A stretch of 64,000 bases of DNA from Alphaproteobacteria bacterium (GTDB taxonomy: Bacteria > Pseudomonadota > Alphaproteobacteria > Micropepsales > Micropepsaceae): NCBI GenBank assembly GCA_009693985.1, contig SHWE01000001.1, positions 1 to 64,000 on the forward strand, in the 5' to 3' direction. The notes below the pieces were generated by a model, which was not told the origin of the DNA, did no database searches, and saw only the letters and a list, made by a program, of their open reading frames with translations. How positions within the stretch are numbered: the first letter of the stretch is position 1; each line of letters opens with the position of its first letter. The position numbers and the translations under genes were made by a program. Of this stretch, positions 53,283 through 62,045 are shown one piece after another.

Positions 53283-53753
53283 ATGGACATCGGTATCGCC
53301 AAAGCCAATCGCGAGCAGATCGTGGCCGGGCTCGCCCGCGTGCTCGCCGACACCTATGTGCTTTACCTCAAGACCCACGCCTATCATTGGAACGTGACGG
53401 GACCGTATTTCTCCTCGCTGCATCTGCTGTTCGAGACCCAATATAACGAGCTGCACGGTGCGGCCGATACAATCGCGGAGCGCATCCGCGCCCTCGGCGT
53501 TCATGCGCCGGGCAGCTATGGCGCCTTCGCCAAGCTCGCCAGCATCAAGGAAGACAATGATGCGGTGCCCGCCGCGATGGTGATGGTGCGCAATCTCGCC
53601 GCCGGTCAAGAGGCGCTCGGGCGCACATTGCGTGATGCCTTCAAGATCGCGGAAAGCGGCGGCGATCAGGCGAGCATGGACATGCTGATCGGGCGCATGG
53701 ACGCGAGCGACAAGGCGGCCTGGATGCTCAGGAGCCATCTCGAAGGCGGCTAA
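53283..53753 (+). CDS. dps: Dps-family ferritin-like DNA-protection protein
   Basis: 156 residues from ATG 53283 with AAAGGAGC upstream. The intersubunit ferroxidase signature is present: LKTHAYHWNVTGPYFSSLHLLFETQYNELHGAADTIAERIRALG from residue 30 to 73, with His, Asp/Glu ligands and Trp in place. Dodecamers of Dps oxidise Fe(II) with peroxide and store iron, guarding DNA. The palindrome just upstream suggests iron control. It stands alone between the EF-G gene and a methyltransferase. Confidence 0.93.
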   Translation: MDIGIAKANREQIVAGLARVLADTYVLYLKTHAYHWNVTGPYFSSLHLLFETQYNELHGAADTIAERIRALGVHAPGSYGAFAKLASIKEDNDAVPAAMVMVRNLAAGQEALGRTLRDAFKIAESGGDQASMDMLIGRMDASDKAAWMLRSHLEGG

Positions 53754-53795
53754 TTCCTGCTAGGTTCGCGCGTGATCGATGCGGGGCGAGGGGAC

Positions 53796-54719
53796 ATGCA
53801 GTCTTGTCCGGTCTGCGGCGGGAACGCGCCAGTGAGCGCGCTTCTGCCTGCGGGCGATATCGCCGCGCGCCTCAAAGACGAGCTTGGCGCCGCGGTGCCG
53901 GAAAGCATGACAATCGCCGATTACGCGATGCGGCAATGCAGCGCCTGCGGGCTCGTCTTCGCCGATCCGATGCTGGCGGGCGATGCGTCCTACTACCGAT
54001 GGGTGACGGCTTTCCCGCACTACCATGCGGAAGACCGCTGGGAATGGGGCGTGGTGCGGCGCGTGCTGGCCGAGAGGGGCAAAACGAGGCTTCTCGAATT
54101 GGGCTGCGGGGAAGGGCGGTTTCTTGCCTCGCTTGCTAGCTTTGCCGATGTCGAAGCCGAGGGCATCGATCTTTCCGAAGGCGATGTCGCGGCGGCGCTG
54201 GCACGCGGGGTGAAAGCGCGCTGCCTGTCGCTCCAGGACGCGATTCTAGAACCCGCCCGCTTCGATGTGATCTTCATGAGCCACGTCCTCGAACATGTCG
54301 AAGATCCGCTCGGCATCGTCGCGGGTTGCAAGCGCCTGCTTACGCCAGGCGGCGAGATCGTCTTCTCGGTGCCCTATTCGCCGACCTCGCGGGAATATCG
54401 CGAACTCGACATCATGAATCTTCCGCCGCACCATTTGACGCGCTGGAACATGAATTCGCTGAAGCGGCTGGCCGAGATTGCCGGCTTGCAACTCGGCTAT
54501 GAAATGCGCAAGCCCAAATCGCTGTTGAAGCGGACGCTGCGCCATACGGTGGAAAGCGTCACCGGCAAACCCACGAGGACAGGGACGCTGCGCACACTCG
54601 CGATTCTGGCATCGCATCCGGGCGTTTTTTCGGACGCTCTGAAACTTCATCGTTCGCGCGAAAAAGTCGGTGGCCGCCGCGCCGCCGACGAAATCCTGGT
54701 GCGATTGAAAACCACCTAG
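53796..54719 (+). CDS. SAM-dependent methyltransferase with N-terminal zinc ribbon
   Basis: ATG 53796 has GAGGGGAC upstream and is preferred to GTG 53772; 307 residues. Two C-x-x-C pairs (CPVCGG at the start and CSACGLVFADP near residue 48) form a zinc ribbon like that of sugar C-methyltransferases. The SAM domain shows LLELGCGEGRFLASLASFA near 94, VEAEGIDLSEGDV near 115 and VIFMSHVLEHVEDPLGIV near 157. Related proteins act on nucleotide sugars or polyketide-like chains, but no sugar genes adjoin. The substrate is unknown. Confidence 0.85.
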   Translation: MQSCPVCGGNAPVSALLPAGDIAARLKDELGAAVPESMTIADYAMRQCSACGLVFADPMLAGDASYYRWVTAFPHYHAEDRWEWGVVRRVLAERGKTRLLELGCGEGRFLASLASFADVEAEGIDLSEGDVAAALARGVKARCLSLQDAILEPARFDVIFMSHVLEHVEDPLGIVAGCKRLLTPGGEIVFSVPYSPTSREYRELDIMNLPPHHLTRWNMNSLKRLAEIAGLQLGYEMRKPKSLLKRTLRHTVESVTGKPTRTGTLRTLAILASHPGVFSDALKLHRSREKVGGRRAADEILVRLKTT

Positions 54720-54928
54720 TCTGTCATCCCCGGCGAAGCCCGCGCATCCTTCGAGACGCAAGTGCCACCTCATCCTGAGCTTGTCGAAGGAGAGGTGGCA
54801 CTTGCTCCTCAGGATGAGGGCGTGGGCTGAGGGAAGGGGACCCAGGTGTCAATATTTGCTCAAATGTCGGGACCTGGTTTCCCTTCCCCTCGCGCCTTCA
54901 GCGCTCGGCCGGGAATGACAATCAGTGC
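54720..54928. repeat. Intergenic repeat block with two long hairpins
   Basis: AAGTGCCACCTC (54760-54771) and GAGGTGGCACTT (54792-54803) are perfect 12-base arms flanking CATCCTGAGCTTGTCGAAGG, a dispersed alphaproteobacterial repeat. A second stem pairs GGGAAGGGGACCCAGGT near 54831 with ACCTGGTTTCCCTTCCC near 54874. The block lies between convergent genes and may end both transcripts. Confidence 0.65.
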
Positions 54929-55717
54929 TTAAATCGCCGGCATAAGTTCGCGCGCTTTCAGGAATTCGATCACCAACGCATCGAACCCGGCGGGATCTTC
55001 CAGACAGCACGCATGGCCGGTGCCGGGAAGTACGCGGTGTTCGGCGCCTGGAACGAGGCTTGCCGTGCGCCGCCCCGCTTCTAGGGAATGATCGAACTCG
55101 CCATTGATCACGAGGGTCGGCACGCGCATCGAAGGCAGACGGTCCGTCGTGTCGGTGGAATTTCCGGCCGCGAACACTTGCGCGATGGCGTCGCCTTTCA
55201 GCCGCGCCTCACGCTCGACCCACATATTGAGCAGATGCCGTCCGAGCCGCGTGTCCGCGAAAGCCGGCGCCACCAGTTCGCGCATATGCTCGATATGATA
55301 GGCGCCGAGATCGGCGCGGTAGCCGTCGATGCGCTTTTGGTAGCGATTGCTGGCGCCGCTATTGCCGCCGACCAGGATCACGGCCTCGAACAATTCGGGA
55401 TGGTCGAGCGCCAGCAGCAGGCTGATCCCCGAACCGACGCTGCACCCCATCAGCACGGCCTTGGCCGTACAAGTCGTCCGCATCACGCCCACCACGTCCT
55501 CGGCCATGTCCTTCAAGACGAACGGCGCCGTCATTTTTGACGAACGCCCATAGCCGCGGATGTCGATCCCGATCACCCTGAACCAGGTGGAAAAATGCGC
55601 GGTTTGGTAAATCCAGAGGTCGTGGTCGAAGGGATTGGCGTGGACGAGCACCAGGGCCGGTCCCTCGCCTTTGACCTCGTACCAGATGTCCACGCCGCCG
55701 GCCGTGCTGAAAGGCAT
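54929..55717 (-). CDS. Alpha/beta hydrolase
   Basis: 262 residues from ATG 55717, no signal peptide. The fold is plain: ALVLVHANPFDHDLWIYQT near residue 22, GIDIRGYGRSSKM near 50, the nucleophile elbow MGCSVGSG near 90, an acid in LVINGEFDHSLEAG near 200 and His in GTGHACCLEDP near 232. It is likely an esterase or lactonase related to the PcaD-like pair at 31867-33437. The 221-base gap to msrP is divergent and holds a candidate promoter for the other side. Confidence 0.85.
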   Translation of the reverse strand: MPFSTAGGVDIWYEVKGEGPALVLVHANPFDHDLWIYQTAHFSTWFRVIGIDIRGYGRSSKMTAPFVLKDMAEDVVGVMRTTCTAKAVLMGCSVGSGISLLLALDHPELFEAVILVGGNSGASNRYQKRIDGYRADLGAYHIEHMRELVAPAFADTRLGRHLLNMWVEREARLKGDAIAQVFAAGNSTDTTDRLPSMRVPTLVINGEFDHSLEAGRRTASLVPGAEHRVLPGTGHACCLEDPAGFDALVIEFLKARELMPAI

Positions 55718-55825
55718 TTAGCTCTCCTCGCACCGATGTTAACGCGATTTCAGGCGGCTCGCGTCAGGGTGACGCTTGGGCCGAAAAACCTTGCCTAAAA
55801 CAGGCTTATCCGCCGATTTCGAGGA

Positions 55826-55854
55826 TTGGTCTTGGTATCCATGAGGGCTATATT
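55826..55854 (+). promoter_or_regulatory. Candidate sigma-70-type promoter for msrP
   Basis: TTGGTC (55826-55831) and TATATT (55849-55854) are 17 bases apart, with msrP starting 84 bases further on. The leader contains short inverted repeats near 55870-55925. The match is reasonable but not proven. Confidence 0.4.
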
Positions 55855-55938
55855 TCGTTATAGAACGGCAAGTTGATTTGCCCTCAACCGTGGGCCTGAC
55901 TAGGCGCAAGGACAGGCAAACCGGCCGAGGAGATTGGT

Positions 55939-56946
55939 ATGTTGGTCAGAGTGAAGCCGAGCTGGGAAATCCCCGAAAGGGAGATTACGCCCGAGCGGCT
56001 AGTCTTCAACCGGCGCAACGTGCTGAAGGGCGCGGGCCTTATGACCATCGCGGGCGTCGCGGCCGCCTGCGACCGTGGCTCGCCGACCCAGACCGCCGGC
56101 ACGCCTGCGCCAGAAGCCGGCCTTGCCGACGCGCCGGATCCGACCGCGAGCCTCTATCCGGTTCCGCGCAACGCCTCCTATACGGTCGACCGCGAGACCA
56201 CCGCGGAAGAGATCGTCGCCGGCTACAACAATTATTACGAGTTCGGCGTCGACAAGGACGATCCGGCCCGCGAAGCGCACAAGCTGCCGATCCGTCCCTG
56301 GGCGGTCAGCTTCGAGGGCATGGTCGAGAAGCCCTTCACCGCCGACATCGACACGCTGATCAAGGCGATGCCGCTCGAAGAGCGCGTCTATCGCCATCGC
56401 TGCGTCGAGACGTGGTCCTTCATCGCGCCCTGGGCGGGCTTTCCGATGAAGGCGCTGATCGACTACGCCAAGCCGACATCGGCGGCGAAATATGTCGTGA
56501 TGAAATCCTGGATGAAGCCTGAGATCGCGCCCGACCAGGCGCAATTCTGGGTGCCCTGGCCCTATACCGAAGGGCTGTCGATCGAAGAAGCCACCAACGA
56601 CGTCACCTTCATGGTGACGGGCGCCTATGGCAAGCCGCTGTCGAAGCAGAACGGCGCCCCGCTGCGTCTAGCGACGCCGTGGAAATACGGCTTCAAATCC
56701 ACCAAAGGCATCCAGAAATTCATCTTCACGAACGAACGGCCGACCACCTATTGGATGGCGCTCGGCGCCCGCGAATACGGGTTCTGGGCCAATGTGAATC
56801 CGCAAGTGCCGCATCCGCGTTGGAGCCAGGCGTCGGAGGAAGTGTTGGGCCTCGGCCGCCGGGTGCCCACGTTGCTTTACAATGGCTATGGCGAGCAGGT
56901 GGCCTCGCTTTATTCCGGCCTCGTGAACGAACGTTTGTTTATGTAG
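55939..56946 (+). CDS. msrP: Protein-methionine-sulfoxide reductase catalytic subunit
   Basis: 335 residues from ATG 55939, GAGGAGATT upstream. FNRRNVLKGAG at residues 23-33 is a Tat signal. The molybdopterin-binding YNNYYEFG near 96-103, the catalytic Cys155 in HRCVETWSF, and the PLRLATPWKYGFKSTKGI block near 245 are diagnostic of YedY/MsrP. The enzyme repairs oxidised methionine in periplasmic proteins, using electrons from the haem protein MsrQ. No msrQ follows; instead a tiny lipoprotein gene does. Confidence 0.93.
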   Translation: MLVRVKPSWEIPEREITPERLVFNRRNVLKGAGLMTIAGVAAACDRGSPTQTAGTPAPEAGLADAPDPTASLYPVPRNASYTVDRETTAEEIVAGYNNYYEFGVDKDDPAREAHKLPIRPWAVSFEGMVEKPFTADIDTLIKAMPLEERVYRHRCVETWSFIAPWAGFPMKALIDYAKPTSAAKYVVMKSWMKPEIAPDQAQFWVPWPYTEGLSIEEATNDVTFMVTGAYGKPLSKQNGAPLRLATPWKYGFKSTKGIQKFIFTNERPTTYWMALGAREYGFWANVNPQVPHPRWSQASEEVLGLGRRVPTLLYNGYGEQVASLYSGLVNERLFM

Positions 56947-56960
56947 CGATAGAGTGCCCG

Positions 56961-57161
56961 ATGAAAAAGATCATTCTCCCCGCATTGCTTTTGCTCTCCG
57001 CCTGCGCGACGGCCCCGACGCAAGTCGCCAGTGCCGATGGCGCGCGCAGGAGCCTGTGTTCCGACGGTTACGACGTCGCCAAGTCGGTCGATCCGCTTGG
57101 CGAGTACACGGTGGCGCCGCGCGTCGATTGCCGCCTGGAAATCGAAAAGCCGGTGAAGTAG
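56961..57161 (+). CDS. Small lipoprotein
   Basis: 66 residues from ATG 56961, 14 bases after msrP. The N-terminus ILPALLLLSAC is a lipobox signal with Cys 14, followed by a Thr/Ala-rich linker and a compact segment with two further Cys residues (SLCSDGYDVA and RVDCRLE) that could form a disulfide. It is co-transcribed with msrP. A role in methionine-sulfoxide repair is possible only by association. Confidence 0.72.
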   Translation: MKKIILPALLLLSACATAPTQVASADGARRSLCSDGYDVAKSVDPLGEYTVAPRVDCRLEIEKPVK

Positions 57162-57173
57162 ACCGCCCAAAGA

Positions 57174-57203
57174 AAAAGGCCGGGATGGTGGCATCCCGGC
57201 CTA
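57174..57203. terminator. Intrinsic terminator between msrP-lipoprotein and trxB
   Basis: A perfect 10-bp stem GGCCGGGATG/CATCCCGGCC (57178-57187 with 57192-57201) with a GTGG loop. On the minus strand it is followed by TTTTTCTTT, the ideal layout for the leftward trxB transcript; in the plus direction only TAGTTCT follows. A second small stem (GGGAGG-AGA-CCTCC) lies at 57243-57257. Confidence 0.85.
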
Positions 57204-57348
57204 GTTCTCACGGGAGGTATCGGCCGTGATACGCACGGTCTAGGGAGGAGACCTCCGCCGGTTCGCTCGGGGGGGCAAACGAACCTATAAGTTCAATATG
57301 GGAACGCGTTTCGGTTTTTCAAACCCGCTCCCGCTCATGTCATAAAAA

Positions 57349-58293
57349 TTAGTGGCCGCCGGCCAGGAAGCGTTCCGCTTCGAGCGCCGCCATGCAGCCC
57401 ATCCCCGCCGCCGTGACCGCCTGACGGAAGACTTTGTCCTTCACGTCGCCCGCCGCATAGACGCCGGGCACGCTTGTCTTGGTCGAGTCCGGCGCGGTGC
57501 GGATATAGCCTTCCTCGTCCATGTCGAGCTGGCCGCGGAAGATTTCCGTCGCCGGCACATGGCCGATGGCGATGAACAGCCCGTCGGCGGCCAGCGTGTC
57601 GAGCGCGCCGTTCTTCACATTGCGCACTTTCAGTCCCGAAACGACTTTCGGCTCGCCGGCGCCGAGCACTTCCTCCACTACGCTGTCCCACAACACGCGC
57701 GTCTTGGGATGGTCGTCGAAGCGTTTCTGATTGGTCTTGTCGGCGCGTAAACTGTCGCGGCGGTGGATCAGCGTCACGTCGCTGGCGAGATTGGCGAGAT
57801 AGAGCGCTTCTTCGACGGCGGTATTGCCGCCGCCGACGACCGCCACTTTCTTGCCCTTGAAGAAGAACCCATCGCAGGTCGCGCACGCCGACACGCCGCG
57901 GTTCTTGTATGTTTCCTCGCTCGGGATGCCGAGCCATTTCGCCTGGGCGCCGGTGGCGACGATCAGCGAATCCGCCGAATAGCGCTTGCCGGAATCGCCC
58001 GTCAGGATGAAGGGCCGCCGCGCCAGATCGACCGACAGGATGTGATCGTAGTGGACGCGCGTTCCAAGATGCTCGGCCTGCGCTTGCATCTGCTCCATCA
58101 GCCACGGCCCCTGGATGGCGTCGCGGAAGCCCGGATAGTTCTCGACTTCGGTGGTGATGGTGAGCTGCCCGCCGGGCTGGATGCCGGCGACGATCATCGG
58201 CTCCATCATGGCGCGCGCGGCATAGATGGCGGCCGTGCAGCCGGCCGGGCCGCTCCCGAGGATCAGGACCTTGGCGTGCTCGATATCGGACAT
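57349..58293 (-). CDS. trxB: Thioredoxin reductase
   Basis: 314 residues from ATG 58293. The FAD motif ILGSGPAGCTAAIYAAR begins at residue 11, the redox pair C137-A-T-C140 is intact, VAVVGGGNTAVEEALYLA near 150 binds NADPH, and the terminal VYAAGDVKDKVFRQAVTAAGMG FAD motif is complete. It reduces thioredoxin in the cytoplasm with NADPH. It is divergent from the Lrp-type regulator at 58465, a linkage common in alphaproteobacteria. Confidence 0.95.
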   Translation of the reverse strand: MSDIEHAKVLILGSGPAGCTAAIYAARAMMEPMIVAGIQPGGQLTITTEVENYPGFRDAIQGPWLMEQMQAQAEHLGTRVHYDHILSVDLARRPFILTGDSGKRYSADSLIVATGAQAKWLGIPSEETYKNRGVSACATCDGFFFKGKKVAVVGGGNTAVEEALYLANLASDVTLIHRRDSLRADKTNQKRFDDHPKTRVLWDSVVEEVLGAGEPKVVSGLKVRNVKNGALDTLAADGLFIAIGHVPATEIFRGQLDMDEEGYIRTAPDSTKTSVPGVYAAGDVKDKVFRQAVTAAGMGCMAALEAERFLAGGH

Positions 58294-58427
58294 GGGATTC
58301 CTTGGGGCCGAAATTGGGGAAACTGGGCTGGCCGCCTGATATCGGAGGAAGCCGGCACAACGTCAAGCAGCCGAAAACCCAGGCTTTTTGAAAATGTGTG
58401 GAAACAATATTACTCACCCGGCGTTGG

Positions 58428-58453
58428 AATTGTCATAGTGGGAAAGGACAATT
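58428..58453. promoter_or_regulatory. Inverted repeat in the trxB-lrp intergenic region
   Basis: AATTGTC (58428-58434) and GACAATT (58447-58453) face each other with a 12-base gap, ending 11 bases before the Lrp-type start codon. An autoregulatory Lrp/AsnC site is the obvious guess. The overlap with the ribosome-binding region would allow repression of its own gene. Confidence 0.4.
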
Positions 58454-58464
58454 GAGGCCCCTCC

Positions 58465-58944
58465 ATGGCCCGCCACAAGCTCGACGCGATTGACCGCCAA
58501 ATCCTGGCTTCTCTCCAGGCCGATGGACGGATGACCAATGTCGAGCTGGCGAGCCGGGTCAAGATTACGGCGCCGCCATGCCTGCGCCGCGTCCGGGCGC
58601 TCGAACAGGCCGGCTATATTCGCGGCTACCATGCCGAGCTCGATGCCAAGTCGCTGGGCTATGGGGTGACGGCCTTTGCCTTTGTGGGCCTTTCCAGCCA
58701 GGCGGAAGCCGATCTGCGCGCCTTCGAAGACCAGGTCCGCGCCTGGCCGCAAGTGCGCTCCTGCTTCATGCTGTCGGGCGAGGTGGATTTCGTCCTGCGC
58801 TGCGTCGCCCGCGATCTTTCCGAACTCCAGGGGTTCATCACGGAAAAATTGACGGCGGCGAAGAACGTCGCATCCGTCAAAACCGCGCTCGCCATCCGCC
58901 AATCCAAGGACGAACCGGGGATTCCTCTGGACACCGCGACCTAG
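58465..58944 (+). CDS. Lrp/AsnC-family transcriptional regulator
   Basis: 159 residues from ATG 58465. The N-terminal winged helix reads LDAIDRQILASLQADGRMTNVELASRVKITAPPCLRRVRALEQAGYIRGYHAELD, and the C-terminal RAM domain includes VRSCFMLSGEVDFVLRCVARDLSELQGFI. Lrp-type proteins form octamers and sense amino acids. The pairing with trxB is conserved in many alphaproteobacteria, although the effector is not known. The inverted repeat just upstream may be its own operator. Confidence 0.93.
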   Translation: MARHKLDAIDRQILASLQADGRMTNVELASRVKITAPPCLRRVRALEQAGYIRGYHAELDAKSLGYGVTAFAFVGLSSQAEADLRAFEDQVRAWPQVRSCFMLSGEVDFVLRCVARDLSELQGFITEKLTAAKNVASVKTALAIRQSKDEPGIPLDTAT

Positions 58945-58983
58945 CCTCATCAAGGCTAGAGTGGAACCAGGGGAGTAACAGCG

Positions 58984-60006
58984 ATGAATCGTGTCTCGCG
59001 GATCGTCCTCTTTGCCGCCGCCGCTTTGCTTTCGACGCCCGCAATAGCGCAGCCATCGGGCGAGCCCCGCAACGACCTGCCGCAGCCCTACCGGACGACC
59101 CGCGATTGGGGCGAGCTGCCGGCCGGCACCGCGAAATGGGCAGCCGTTACGGCGGTCGAAGCCGCGCCCGCCGGCTCCATCTATGTGATCCATCGCTGCG
59201 CGGCGAATTCCTGCGTCGGGCGCCCCGAGCCGCCGATCCTGAAATTCAATCCGGCCAGCAAGCTGCTGGCGAGCTGGGGCGCGGGCCAGTTCAACTTCCC
59301 GCACGGTGCCGTCGTCGATGGCGAAGGCAATCTTTGGGTCACCGATGCGGGCGGAACGCCAGGCAAGGGCCATCAAGTGTTCAAATTCGCGCCCGATGGG
59401 CGCGTTCTGATGACGCTCGGAAAAGCCGGCATGTCGGGCACCGAGCCCGGCCTGTTCGATCAGCCGACCGATGTGGCGATCGCCGCCAATGGCGACATCT
59501 ATGTTTCCGACAGCCATCGCAACGGCAAGAACAACCGTATCCAGGTTTTCACCAAGGACGACCGCTTCCTGCGCGCTTGGGGCAGCAAAGGCACGGGCCC
59601 CGGCCAGATCAGCGAGCCCCACAGTATCGCCTTCGATTCACGCGGCCGTCTTTTCGTCGGCGACCGCGAGAACAACCGCATCCAGATCTACGACACCAAC
59701 GGCAAATTGCTCGATACGTGGCGGCAGTTCGGCCGGCCGAGCGGCATCTTCATCGCCAAGGACGACACGATATATGTGGCGGATTCCGAATCCGGCCCCG
59801 ACACCGGCGCGCATGAAATCATGGGCGCCAAGAAGGGCATTCGCATCGGCAGCGCGCGCGACGGATCGGTCACCGCCTTCATCGAAGACATGGAGCCCTT
59901 GCGGCCCGAACATTCGGGCGCCGAAGGGGGTGGCGTCGACGCGCAGGGCAATGTCTATGGCGGGGTCGTCCGCCGCCAGATGCTCGAACGCCATGTGAAG
60001 AAATAA
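58984..60006 (+). CDS. Exported NHL-repeat beta-propeller protein
   Basis: 340 residues from ATG 58984, 39 bases after the regulator. A signal peptide ends at AIAQ. Repeats of the NHL type follow: FNFPHGAVVDGEGNLWVTDAGG, FDQPTDVAIAANGDIYVSDSHRN, ISEPHSIAFDSRGRLFVGDRENNRIQIYD, and GRPSGIFIAKDDTIYVADSE. Similar propellers occur in peptidyl-hydroxyglycine lyases, but the metal and Tyr residues of that enzyme are not evident here. It probably acts as a periplasmic lactonase-like or binding protein. Confidence 0.82.
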   Translation: MNRVSRIVLFAAAALLSTPAIAQPSGEPRNDLPQPYRTTRDWGELPAGTAKWAAVTAVEAAPAGSIYVIHRCAANSCVGRPEPPILKFNPASKLLASWGAGQFNFPHGAVVDGEGNLWVTDAGGTPGKGHQVFKFAPDGRVLMTLGKAGMSGTEPGLFDQPTDVAIAANGDIYVSDSHRNGKNNRIQVFTKDDRFLRAWGSKGTGPGQISEPHSIAFDSRGRLFVGDRENNRIQIYDTNGKLLDTWRQFGRPSGIFIAKDDTIYVADSESGPDTGAHEIMGAKKGIRIGSARDGSVTAFIEDMEPLRPEHSGAEGGGVDAQGNVYGGVVRRQMLERHVKK

Positions 60007-60116
60007 CGCTTTGGTTTGAATGTCATCCGGCCGGCAGCGCTTTAGTGAACGGCGCCTGCTTGACTCGTGGCGGGTCCTCCACAACCCTTGGGCGAAATAT
60101 ATAGCGGGAGGCACGC

Positions 60117-61205
60117 ATGAATTTCGGAACCACCAATCGCCGCAATTTCCTTATGGGCGCCGCCGCGATAGCGGGCGCTTCCACTCTTGCGGGTGGGCTC
60201 CGCGCCCCCGCGCACGCGGCCCAAGCCGCGGGTGCGCGCAAGCAGGTGATGGTGGGGGGCCGCCGCGTCAAGGTCGTCGACATCCACGGCCATCTCGTTA
60301 TCCCGGCAGCGGCCCCGCTTTTGGCCGGCACCGGCGTCGAGGGTGATTTCCCGCGCGCGCAAATCATGGGGCCCGAGCGGTTCACCCGCATGGATGCGCG
60401 CGGCATCGATGTGCAGGTGCTCAGCATCAACGGTTATTGGTGGTACGCTGCGGCCGACCGCGCTCTCGCGGCGCGCATCGTGCGCGCGCATGACGAGGGT
60501 ATCTCGGCCTGGTGCAAGGGGAATGCGGAGCGCTTCGTCGGCCTGACCTCGCCGGCGATCCAGCATCCCGATCTTGCCGCCGAGCAGATCGACTACGCGG
60601 TGAAGACTTTGGGCCTGCGCGGCGTCTCCATGGGCGGCAATGTCGCGGGCGAAGTGCCGTCATCTGCGAAATACGATCCGCTGTGGCGCAAGATCGAAGA
60701 ATTGCAGGTGCCGGTCTTCATGCACCCGACCAATGCCGAGAACCTTGCTCTCGACAAGGCATTCGAGGGGCGCGGCGATCTCGGCAACATCGTCGGCAAT
60801 CCGATGGAAACGACTTTGTACCTGACCAAGCTGATCTTCGACGGTGTGTTCGACCGTTTCCCGCGGCTGAAAGTCTGCGGCGCCCATGGCGGCGGCTTCC
60901 TGCCGTCCTATTTCGGCCGTACCGAAGTCACCTGCGACGTGCGCCCCAATGCGATGTGCGCCAACAAGAAGCGGCCCAACGAGTACCTGAAGGCCAACAT
61001 CATGGCGGATTCGATGGTGTTCTCGGACGAAGGCTTGCGCCATCTCGTGGCCGAAATGGGCGCGAACAACGTCGTCTACGGCTCCGACATGCCGTTCAAC
61101 TGGCCGGACACGATCGATCTCGTCGTCAACGCGTCCTATCTCAGCAACGCCCAGAAGGAAGCCATCCTCGGCGGCAATCTGTCGGCGATGCTGAAGATTA
61201 CGTAA
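60117..61205 (+). CDS. Tat-exported amidohydrolase (ACMSD-like decarboxylase family)
   Basis: 362 residues from ATG 60117. NRRNFLMGAAAIAGAS is a Tat signal. The amidohydrolase_2 site appears as VVDIHGHLVIP near residue 55, VFMHPTNAENLAL near 200 (His), CGAHGGGFLPSYFGR near 260 (His) and VVYGSDMPFNW near 320 (Asp). This set, one His pair plus the late Asp, matches ACMSD and resorcylate-type decarboxylases or hydratases such as LigJ. Export by Tat is unusual for such enzymes. The substrate is unknown. Confidence 0.85.
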   Translation: MNFGTTNRRNFLMGAAAIAGASTLAGGLRAPAHAAQAAGARKQVMVGGRRVKVVDIHGHLVIPAAAPLLAGTGVEGDFPRAQIMGPERFTRMDARGIDVQVLSINGYWWYAAADRALAARIVRAHDEGISAWCKGNAERFVGLTSPAIQHPDLAAEQIDYAVKTLGLRGVSMGGNVAGEVPSSAKYDPLWRKIEELQVPVFMHPTNAENLALDKAFEGRGDLGNIVGNPMETTLYLTKLIFDGVFDRFPRLKVCGAHGGGFLPSYFGRTEVTCDVRPNAMCANKKRPNEYLKANIMADSMVFSDEGLRHLVAEMGANNVVYGSDMPFNWPDTIDLVVNASYLSNAQKEAILGGNLSAMLKIT

Positions 61206-61212
61206 CGGATTT

Positions 61213-61259
61213 CCTTCCCCCCTTGTGGGGGAAGGTGGCCCGTAGGGCCGGAAGGGGGG
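61213..61259. repeat. G/C-run intergenic repeat at convergent gene ends, copy B
   Basis: It reads CCTTCCCCCCTTGTGGGGG, AAGGTG, a GGCCCGTAGGGCC hairpin and GGAAGGGGGGT. It shares the order of copy A at 30507-30558, with the central hairpin varying. It lies between the converging stops at 61205 and 61260. Confidence 0.7.
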
Positions 61260-61904
61260 TCATCCCCCCGCGTCGGGTTGCTTCGAGGGATGCGCGTCCG
61301 CGAAGGGCTTCAGCGCGTTGCAATTGGCGATGACGGCGTTGATCTCGGTGTAGGGCGACATATCGGTCTTGAAGCGCACCGCCGAAAAGGCGTGGGCGAC
61401 GAGATAGGCGTCCGCGATGGTCGGCGCATCGCTGTAACAGAACCCTTTGCGGTATTTGTCGGCGCGCAGCATCGTCTCGATGGCGGAAAATCCCGCTTGA
61501 TTCCATAGCCCGATCCAGGCGGCGACGCCGTCGGCATCCTGTTTGTAGGTATCGCGGACGAAATTCCGTATACGGAGATTGTTCACCGGATGCATGTCGC
61601 TTCCGACGATGGAGGCGAGCGCCCGCACCTGGGCGCGGCCAAGCGCATCCTGCGGCAGCAGCGGCGGATCGGGATAGAGCTCTTCGAGATATTCGATGAT
61701 GGCGGGTGATTGGTAGAGCCGCACCCCATCGACTTCGAGCGTCGGCACGCCGCGCATCGGATTGATCTCGCCATAGGAGAATCCGAGATGCTCGCCTCTG
61801 TCCAAGCGGATCGAAATATATTCGTATTCCAGCCCCTTCAGGTTGAGCACGATCCGCGTGCGGTAGGAGGTGCTGCTGGCGTGGAAATTGTAGAGCTTCA
61901 TCAT
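61260..61904 (-). CDS. Glutathione S-transferase, maleylacetoacetate/maleylpyruvate isomerase-like
   Basis: ATG 61904 (GGGAGA upstream; ATG 61901 equally possible) gives 214 residues, the usual length of zeta-class enzymes. The N-terminal thioredoxin fold has KLYNFHASSTSYRTRIVLNLKGLEYEY with the zeta-type Ser-rich glutathione site, MRGVPTLEVDG near residue 50 and LYQSPAIIEYLEELYP near 60-75. The C-terminal helix shows SDAPTIADAYLVAHAF. It would isomerise maleylacetoacetate or maleylpyruvate to the fumaryl form needed by FAH-fold hydrolases, linking it to the gentisate-like branch 30 kb away. Confidence 0.85.
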   Translation of the reverse strand: MMKLYNFHASSTSYRTRIVLNLKGLEYEYISIRLDRGEHLGFSYGEINPMRGVPTLEVDGVRLYQSPAIIEYLEELYPDPPLLPQDALGRAQVRALASIVGSDMHPVNNLRIRNFVRDTYKQDADGVAAWIGLWNQAGFSAIETMLRADKYRKGFCYSDAPTIADAYLVAHAFSAVRFKTDMSPYTEINAVIANCNALKPFADAHPSKQPDAGG

Positions 61905-62045
61905 GGTGGGCGGTCTCCCTCGGAATGCGGTTTTGCGCGATTTAACGCCCGGATTCAAAGGTTAAACGGAATGTCATCTGGCGCGTTCTTGCAAGTCATT
62001 CGCAATTATGGTCCCTTGATCGGCCCCCGTGGGAAAGGACGTTCC

